Below, piece after piece: positions 35,236 through 64,000 of a DNA stretch of 64,000 nucleotides (position 1 is its first letter; every line of letters begins with the position of its first letter). Position numbers and translations under genes: made by a program. Under the pieces are notes generated by a model that searched no databases, was not told the origin of the DNA, and saw only the letters and a program-made list of their open reading frames with translations. Origin of the DNA: Blastomussa wellsi (lineage: Eukaryota; Cnidaria; Anthozoa; Scleractinia; Plerogyridae); contig OX393562.1 of assembly GCA_947652115.1 (NCBI GenBank), positions 16,417,539 through 16,481,538 of the forward strand, read 5' to 3'.

Positions 35236-36400
35236 ATATAATAGGGCAGTCTAAGTCCCAAAAGCTTTTTATAAGCAAACCGATTAGAGTGAATAAAGCG
35301 AGAAACCCGTTTCCTCAGCTCTCAAAAAGTCTTAAGCTTGTCCAAAGTAGAGATATTGCCCTCCTTAGGAATACTTCGGACATTTGCAGTCTTCCAGATC
35401 TTTGGTTCATGCTGTGAAACCAAAGAATGTAGAATCAAGTGAAGATGGAATTTATAAAACGGCCCCAGTAAGCCACGCCTTCGTTATCGTTTACGTGCAA
35501 GGGTTTCAGTATTATATTTTACGCGGAGCGTGTAGAAACGAAAGGGATCACTGAGAAACTTGCCAAAGGTAAAAACACTTTCAGTGACATAACTTGCAGC
35601 AATAGAATAAGATTTCGCTTCACCATACAATTTTCATATTGTTTCGATGCCTTTGCAAACGGAGGAGACTTTGGATCAATTATCGTTACCCACCCACCCC
35701 AACCCATGTTATTTGAGACTTTTGCGATAAACACATACTTATCTCGCGTGTTTTAGCCAGTTGAGAAGTTTAAGTATTAGGGAAAGTATTTATATAAATA
35801 TTTGTTTGTTCAGCACAGGTCACCAATCAGTCGCATAAATAACCAAAGCAAATTCCAGATGTTTACACTGAGGTACACCAATATGGCGGCTCCATACTGG
35901 GTTCTGTAAATCAAGTTGCATGTGCGGAACATTTCGACGAATATCTGAAGTTTGGAATAACTCACGCACCTGAAACTTGTAGAAGTGTATTCTTTATTTA
36001 TCTTCTATTTTGTCGTAGTTTGACTCTGCCGCTACCTGGGTTTCGATTTATTTATTTTTTGGTCACGTGAGCCAACGAAGTATCTGAGATGATACATTTG
36101 AAGGTCCATTGGTGACTTATCTCTGTTTCAAAATAATTAAGGATTGGTGTACACCTTTTATGTATGAAAACAAGTTCTACTGGGGTGTACCTATTCTTGC
36201 AAATCACACTCATTTTCATAAGGGTTCTGTTTTGCACAGAGCCTCAATTTGAATCTTTCAAGACGAGAAATTTCCGCGCGGCCATGTAATATCCTCTATT
36301 TATGTCTTCAGAAAGTTACGGAACAGAATTACGAGACGCGCGCCAATACTGTTTCGTGCAAGTGTTCCAGAGTTGTACAATTTTTTTCCATTCAATAGGG
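35236..36400. other. Intergenic sequence downstream of HEATR4, no supported gene
   Basis: A block near 35510-35570 (ATTATATTTTACGCGGAGCG) resembles one at 12600-12650 in the duplicated segment, so a weak old repeat may be present. No coding exon is supported. Confidence 0.4.
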
Positions 36401-36407
36401 TTGTCTA

Positions 36408-36413
36408 TTTATT
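36408..36413 (-). promoter_or_regulatory. Candidate polyadenylation signal of HEATR4
   Basis: AATAAA on the - strand, about 260 bases after the stop codon. It is the first canonical hexamer I find downstream of the gene. Confidence 0.5.
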
Positions 36414-36672
36414 TTGACTTTCCAGGCAGAGTTTTGGTAAACGGTATTCTGAAACCAAGCACAATACACGAAGGGCATCTTACACATTTGTGAGACAAGT
36501 GTCCTTTTTCTATTTACATATGCACAACAAAACATCTTTCAATAACATCTTTCAATAAACATTTAATGTATAAAATGTATGGAACTGCTGTTATATCTAT
36601 GCAACAACCTATCACGAAGACTATTTCACGGTGTACTGGAAGATTTCAATTTTCACCCAGTGATGTCACAAG

Positions 36673-59034
<22,362 letters not shown>

Positions 59035-59669
59035 TTTGATCTGTCTGATTTGTCTCACCATTCCTTTGTTGCCAAGCAACACGTCGCGAGAGATTATGTA
59101 CAGCGGTCGTAAAGCGATTCAAAGGCGACAGACCACAATCTCAATGTTGGCTCCTGTAATAAATATCTAATTGCCATAACCGTTCATCAGTAGGATGCCT
59201 AAAATGCTTGTAATTCCACAATTGGTTTCGGCTCCATTAAATCCTATACCAATTGCAGAACATTTCAGGTGGAGCCACCCACGATGTGAGCACAGTTACT
59301 GACAAGAAAAAGTAATAAGGAAAACAACGAAAAATAAATTAAACCGTTAAATTGCGAACTAAGCATACACGTCAACTAAATAAACCAAACACGCGCACCA
59401 CATACGAAAATGCGCGCGCGCCTTCAAATCCAAACGAAGGAAGCAGCGCGTATAAATGAATTAGAGTTACAAAGACGAAGTAACAATTACAAACAAGCAA
59501 AGGATACGTTGTTGGTTCTCAATCACAAACCGCTGATCTCAATTCCCGAAGTGTAATGTCATATTTAACGCGAATGATTTGATAACCGATCTGTCATCGA
59601 TCTGTTCCATCGATCTTCGTTCCCAGGGTCCTCACCAAGTAAGAAGCGGTAGACTGATCAACACGGAAA

Positions 59670-60012
59670 GGGGAAGAAACATTCTCGTCCCCACAGCCCT
59701 TTTCGTTTCTCTTAGCCGGCAGGGCCTTGGGACGAAAAACGAAGGGCTCTCGGGACAAACGATTTTCAAAAAAATTCGATTTTTTTATTGGCTGTTGGGA
59801 ACAAAGAAATCTTAAACGGAAGTCAAAATGTTCGCCGGCCGCCTTATTACAACACACAACATGTAGAAAAATCAATGCTATATAAATGAGGTCCGGAAGT
59901 CGTGGAATCTCGGACTGGAAATCGTATGTCTCCAGAGCCCTTCGTTTTTCGTGCCAAGGTCCTTCCGGCTAAGAAAAACGAAAAGGGCTGTGGGGACGAG
60001 AATGGGGAAGAA
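59670..60012. mobile_element. MITE with 9-bp target-site duplication, second copy of type
   Basis: The body 59679-60003 has ends ATTCTCGTCCCCACAGCCCT and the complement AGGGCTGTGGGGACGAGAAT. GGGGAAGAA lies directly outside both ends (59670-59678, 60004-60012). The terminal ATTCTCGTCCCC is shared with the element at 3555-3799 although the interiors differ. Non-coding. Confidence 0.85.
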
Positions 60013-61320
60013 ATTGAAACAGAAGTAAAATCAAGCCCGCAGAAGGTTTGTTTTGCAAACCGAAATATCGGACAAAAATAGTTTACTTATTTTCATGCGA
60101 TTTTAACTAATCCAGGTCTATACAAGATCCGGCACTATTTATGCGTTTGTTGTGGTCTTGCCTCTACTTTGGTTGTTGTCTCTTATTCAAGAAAAGTTTT
60201 TCCAAAGAATTTAAGAAATAAGCTGTTAGCTTCTAAAATAACTATTTCCCTAATTCGTAGGGGAAATCAACTTGAAGTTAATAAAGATAGAGATAAACTA
60301 ACGGGAGGATTGGAAGCTTAAGGTGTTTCCTTAGTAAAAGAACCCGTCTTAGATTTCCGTTGAAACTTGGCACATGTTTGCAACAAGTCAAGAAAATTAT
60401 AAAAACGTAATAAAAAGTGGGGGTCACCGTGCTCGTTTCCAGGTGACAGTGCTGACGAATATGGCTATTTACGCTTTTCTGGCAACAGCTGCGCATAACC
60501 AAAAACGAGACAACTAAGCTCCATATTTTCCTTAAAGTTTGCAGCATCCCACAACGTTTGACTTGGCTCTATTGTTTATTCACCAATGTATGCACCAAAA
60601 CAATGTCTTTGAACACCTTTGTTTTTGATTTACGCTCCAATTTTTTTTTTATATGCGCTGTTCGGCCCTGAAAAGCTGAATCCATGCAATTGAGTTCAAT
60701 TTACAGAAAACTGCAAAGATTTCTGGAAATTCTTTTCTTATTGAAAGAAAACACTATTATTATTAAAATCATTAAATAAAAAGTGGGGGTCACCGTACTC
60801 GTTATCGCGTATACTTTATACGTTATAAGACTCATCTTGGCCAGAAAACTTGCCTTCCGACATTCTCATTAACTTTTACTCTTCGATCGACCCCATTTAA
60901 TGATCTTTCTGCAGAAACTCCTTTTTTTATCGCCACCATTTTGTTATGCAGTGCAAAACCATTGAATCACCTTAACTCTTTGTTGTCAGCGCCAAGCTAG
61001 GAAAAGAAAGTTTACTTCCAAATTCTCAAGGGCAGTCAGTTTTTTAAAGCAACTGTAACTTTATAAAATTTGTATTAGATCATGTGATATGCGTTCTGAT
61101 TGGTTGTGTATTGGGTTTTTAATGACCACGCGATTTAAAAGGGAAACAATTGGTCGTGGGACGGACAGGTTCTCAACCGGTTACTGAAATCATTATTTTA
61201 ACGGGAAGTCTACCCGTGTCGGCTACTTGTATGATGACTGAAAACACACACAAAGCTCTACACGATTCACTAATTCAACCGGAGACGTTTGTGTACCGTC
61301 ATGGGAGAATCTTGTTGACA
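60013..61320. other. Intergenic, no supported gene; one 22-bp repeated block
   Basis: AAAAAGTGGGGGTCACCGT occurs at 60412 and 60778 in the same orientation with about 366 bp between. Otherwise nothing is supported. Confidence 0.5.
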
Positions 61321-61321
61321 T

Positions 61322-61465
61322 ACATCTTTCTGTATATAAAGACGCACGACGCACAATTCCTTGATTCGCTCCGACGAAGGGCTAACGCTCGAAACGTCAG
61401 CTCTTGAATCTCTTTACGGTGGCCAATTGACATTATCAACCCAGTTGATAAAACCAAATTATATA
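61322..61465 (+). repeat. Penelope-like element terminal fragment
   Basis: CATCTTTCTGTATATAAAG, GCACAATTCCTTGATTCGC, the hammerhead-like segment and TTATCAACCCAGTTGATAA appear in the same order as the 3' end of the long PLE. No clear target duplication. Confidence 0.75.
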
Positions 61466-62677
61466 ACTACTTAGGTTTAGAATACCACACATAAACAAAG
61501 AATACATTCCAACTTCTTTATTGTATCATTACATATAGCCAACTGAGATAAGAGCCCAAACATTAAGATATTATTCATCACACATTTTAAAGGAATTTTG
61601 ATGGACTCATCTTCGGAGACACAAGGTAGTCGGGGCGTGGCTAAATAAATGAAAATTTGGGAACAACTCGATCGGTGCGATGACGGTTTACGATTCAAAA
61701 ACAACGAGGGAAAACGTTCGTCGCTCGGACATTTGCTGTTCTTTGTTATTCTCATTTCCACTAACTGCCTTTTGGTGCATGAGGATGGATGCCTGAGTTA
61801 GCAACAATCAACAATATATTGATTTTTTTCGTAGATAAATAAATTAAAATATTTTTTAGTTTTTAGATATTGTTTATATTTCAAGTTTTTCTGGTTAATA
61901 TTGAGATAAATAGTGACATTGAACCAATAATGTGTATAATTTTTTGTTCTGTCATAATCAATTCAAAAAGGAAAAGGAAATCGATCATTTACGGCAAAAC
62001 TGTGCAAGATAATAACAGTCGATATAATACAAAAAATGTCTTTTGATCTCTATATTTTTCCTGTGGCGTGCGACAATAAATATATGTAGATCCTATGTAA
62101 GCTAGCAGCATTATCGTTCGCGGCCCTTTGCGGTTTTTACTTCTATGATATTATATACATTATACACAAATAAACACTCAGTTTCTTCAGGTTTAGCACA
62201 CACCGACTTGTTACTCTAAAACTTCACTGTTGAGTGGGAAACGTTTTGTAGGACTGACTTCTAGCGTACGTGAAAAACGTGGAGACGTGAGCTATAGTAG
62301 TCAGTCAATACAGTCTATATCTACTTTAACTTGTAGTGGTGTTACTATTTATAAACTACTAGTATTATTATTTTTACTGTTTTTTTTAATTCAATACGTT
62401 GCAAAGGAGACCAGTTATCGTAATCACAACCAATATCCACTCTTGTCCATTGGCAGTTGATGCAATACTCCTTTTTGGAGATCCAAGAAAACTTGAAATA
62501 ACTGTTCGTATCGTTGGCGGTGCTATCGACAGCTGATTAATCTTGGGCCCTAAAACTGTACAAAAACCTGAATTAATTAAAATTATTATGATAGGTCAGT
62601 CATAGCTCGTGATAATAACTGAGTTAATTGCACCAGGGTAGTTCTCCAATGGCAGTGTTTCTATTTTCAAGCTGAAA
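61466..62677. other. Intergenic, no supported gene
   Basis: Short frames such as 61477-61761 (-) and 62230-62460 (+) have no recognisable motif or splice support. Confidence 0.45.
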
Positions 62678-62828
62678 TTATTTTATTTCATACATACTGA
62701 GTGAACGACTGTGAAAATACATCGTTCGTCCAATCAGAGACACGAATGATAGTACTTCACAGTGGGGGGGCAACAAGCGCGCGGCTTTCAGTAAGAAAAC
62801 ATCTCAGTACGTATGAAACAAAAACATT
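62678..62828. mobile_element. Small MITE-like inverted repeat
   Basis: TTATTTCATACATACTGAGTG faces CTCAGTACGTATGAAACAAA (in part), about 150 bp overall. Confidence 0.55.
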
Positions 62829-62835
62829 ACTCGAT

Positions 62836-62967
62836 GGAAAGTGATTTAACGATTTTTATTCACGAGTTGCTATGCATCAAAACACGAAAGAGTGAGCACA
62901 GCGAACGAATGAGTTTTCTGATGCATAGCAACTCGTGAATAAAAATCGTTAAAGCACTTTCCTATAG
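62836..62967. mobile_element. Foldback element with arms of about 50 bp
   Basis: GGAAAGTGATTTAACGATTT with TTGCTATGCATCA faces TGATGCATAGCAACTCGTGA with AAATCGTTAAAGCACTTTCC. The loop is about 30 bp. It adjoins the element at 62678-62828. Confidence 0.75.
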
Positions 62968-63355
62968 TTCTACTGGTCTTGCATACACCTAACCAATAAT
63001 TATAATAAGAGAAAACTTTACTATATTGATCGTCACCGAAAACTTTCAAGTGTATACGTTGAACAGAAAGAGATATATCAAAAGTGAAAACGATTTGGTG
63101 TCAGCCTTCTAAGAGGCACACACGAGAAAATGTAAGCAGTTCAAACGTTAAAAGAAGCTCGGAACAACCCCTTCATTTGCATATGGGTGAATAAGACCGA
63201 CCAGATACAAACAATGGTTTTCACAGGGGCGTGTTACGGCTACGAAAATTCATATGATGAATTTTAAGCAGACAATCCAATATAATTTACAGAGGCCACC
63301 TTGAGAGGGAGAGAGGGAGAGATCAGAGTGTTCCGCCAAATCATATGACAATTAC

Positions 63356-63727
63356 CTTGCGAACTGTTCATGACAATGATGGTAAGGGTGTATACACGTA
63401 CGGATTCCATTCCAGTAGCCCTTTTTGACTTCACTTTCGTGTCGCCAGGAGATGCATTCAAGTGAACAGTGACTTTCATCTCGACTCCGTTGTCACTGTC
63501 CTTTATACCGGTGAGCAATATTGAACCTTGCTCAACCTGCAATCGGTTCCAGAAAACTGGGAGAGAGTAACGGCTGTCGTTTACTTTTGTACAGCCATTA
63601 ATGTTGCAGTAGCCAAACTGGCTTTTCGTGGTGCTGTACATCTCGATATCCACCACTTGTTCCCATGGCAACGCGTTCTGCAAGGCACTCGTCAAGTTAG
63701 CGTCAGCAGCTTTCGGAGTCCTCACAC
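63356..63727 (-). CDS. Phase 1-1 exon of an unrecognised, probably extracellular protein (partial)
   Basis: The exon reads on the - strand from an acceptor (TTCCAG|GTGTGAGG, 63727) to a donor (GCAAG|GTAATTG, 63356), 372 bp, phase 1 at both ends. Such symmetrical phase-1 exons are typical of shuffled extracellular modules. It holds WEQVVDIEMYSTTKSQFGYC, WNRLQVEQGSILLTGIKDSD and VYTLTIIVMNSS. The block RLQVEQGSILLTGIKDSDNG resembles the strands before the second Cys of an immunoglobulin-like domain, but that Cys is absent, so the family is not certain. Two N-glycosylation-type sites (NAS, NSS) fit secretion. Upstream exons lie beyond 64000; the downstream partner was not found. Confidence 0.55.
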
Positions 63728-63875
63728 CTGGAAGAGTTAGAAATGAGCGTCCGTCAATAGGTGTTTTCAGCGGCTTGAATTAAAAGCAGGAAACTGTGGA
63801 AATCCGTCTCTGTTCGCCGGCTGATGTGTTCTAATCAACAAACAACGAAGCCTACGCCATGTATTATACTGTCAT

Positions 63876-63942
63876 AAAACACGAAGGGCATTTGAGAACC
63901 CGAGGGAAATGGGGAGTGTTCTCAAATGTCCGGAGTGTTTTG
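63876..63942. repeat. Hairpin of 24-bp arms
   Basis: AAAACACGAAGGGCATTTGA faces TCAAATGTCCGGAGTGTTTT with an AC/GT extension and a short loop. Possibly a MITE end. Confidence 0.6.
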
Positions 63943-63947
63943 TTCCT

Positions 63948-64000
63948 AAAACCTAAGGCTACGTCCACACTAAGCCGGATAAATTTGAAAACGGCGTTTT
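63948..64000. mobile_element. Probable MITE terminus cut by the window edge
   Basis: AAGGCTACGTCCACACTAAG then CCGGATAAATTTGAAAACG is a type of terminus I recognise as common in cnidarian and other invertebrate DNA elements. The partner end would lie beyond 64000. Confidence 0.4.

Noticed and set aside
61477..61761. 94-codon open frame on the - strand
   Set aside because: No family motif or splice support, and it begins beside a PLE fragment.

Overview
The window is nuclear DNA from an animal, most likely an anthozoan cnidarian and perhaps a stony coral. It is AT-rich and intron-rich, with GT-AG introns and well-preserved reading phases. It is full of small inverted-repeat DNA elements, tRNA-derived SINEs and Penelope-like retroelements (PLEs). 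It carries a DD3-3-like secreted protein gene and HEATR4. The taxon is inferred from content only; no rRNA, mitochondrial gene or species-diagnostic sequence is present. There is no prokaryotic gene organisation, CRISPR array or rRNA.

Layout. (1) Positions 1-8978 (+): a complete nine-coding-exon gene for a 639-residue secreted DD3-3-like protein; all splice phases join. (2) 7864-18182: a direct tandem duplication of about 5.16 kb. It copies the last two DD3-3-like exons, a decayed PLE and a small four-exon transcription unit whose exons keep their splice sites; downstream of the second copy lies a possible last exon with a polyadenylation signal. (3) 19131-24751: no supported gene, but several palindromic elements. 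(4) 24766-27796: a nearly full-length PLE (reverse transcriptase plus GIY-YIG endonuclease, coding on the - strand) with a second inverted 3' end and a 14-bp target-site duplication. (5) 30955-33660 (-): an array of four related exon-like units downstream of a possible donor exon. (6) 36673-59034 (-): HEATR4 in 13 coding exons, 1142 residues. Its introns hold a Tc1/mariner-type MITE, SINEs, PLE fragments, a pogo-like relic and a frameshifted RecQ-like helicase fragment. (7) 59034-64000: more MITEs, one with a 9-bp target duplication that also fits a MITE at 3.5 kb, and one phase 1-1 exon of an unrecognised, probably extracellular protein.

The two main genes share no obvious pathway. What is most informative here is genome dynamics: a recent segmental duplication, the inverted architecture of the PLE copies and their hammerhead-like motif, a SINE split by a foldback element, and two poorly understood small exon systems (11.5-19.1 kb and 31-33.6 kb). 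All coordinates and splice joins were read by eye; no searches or folding programs were run.
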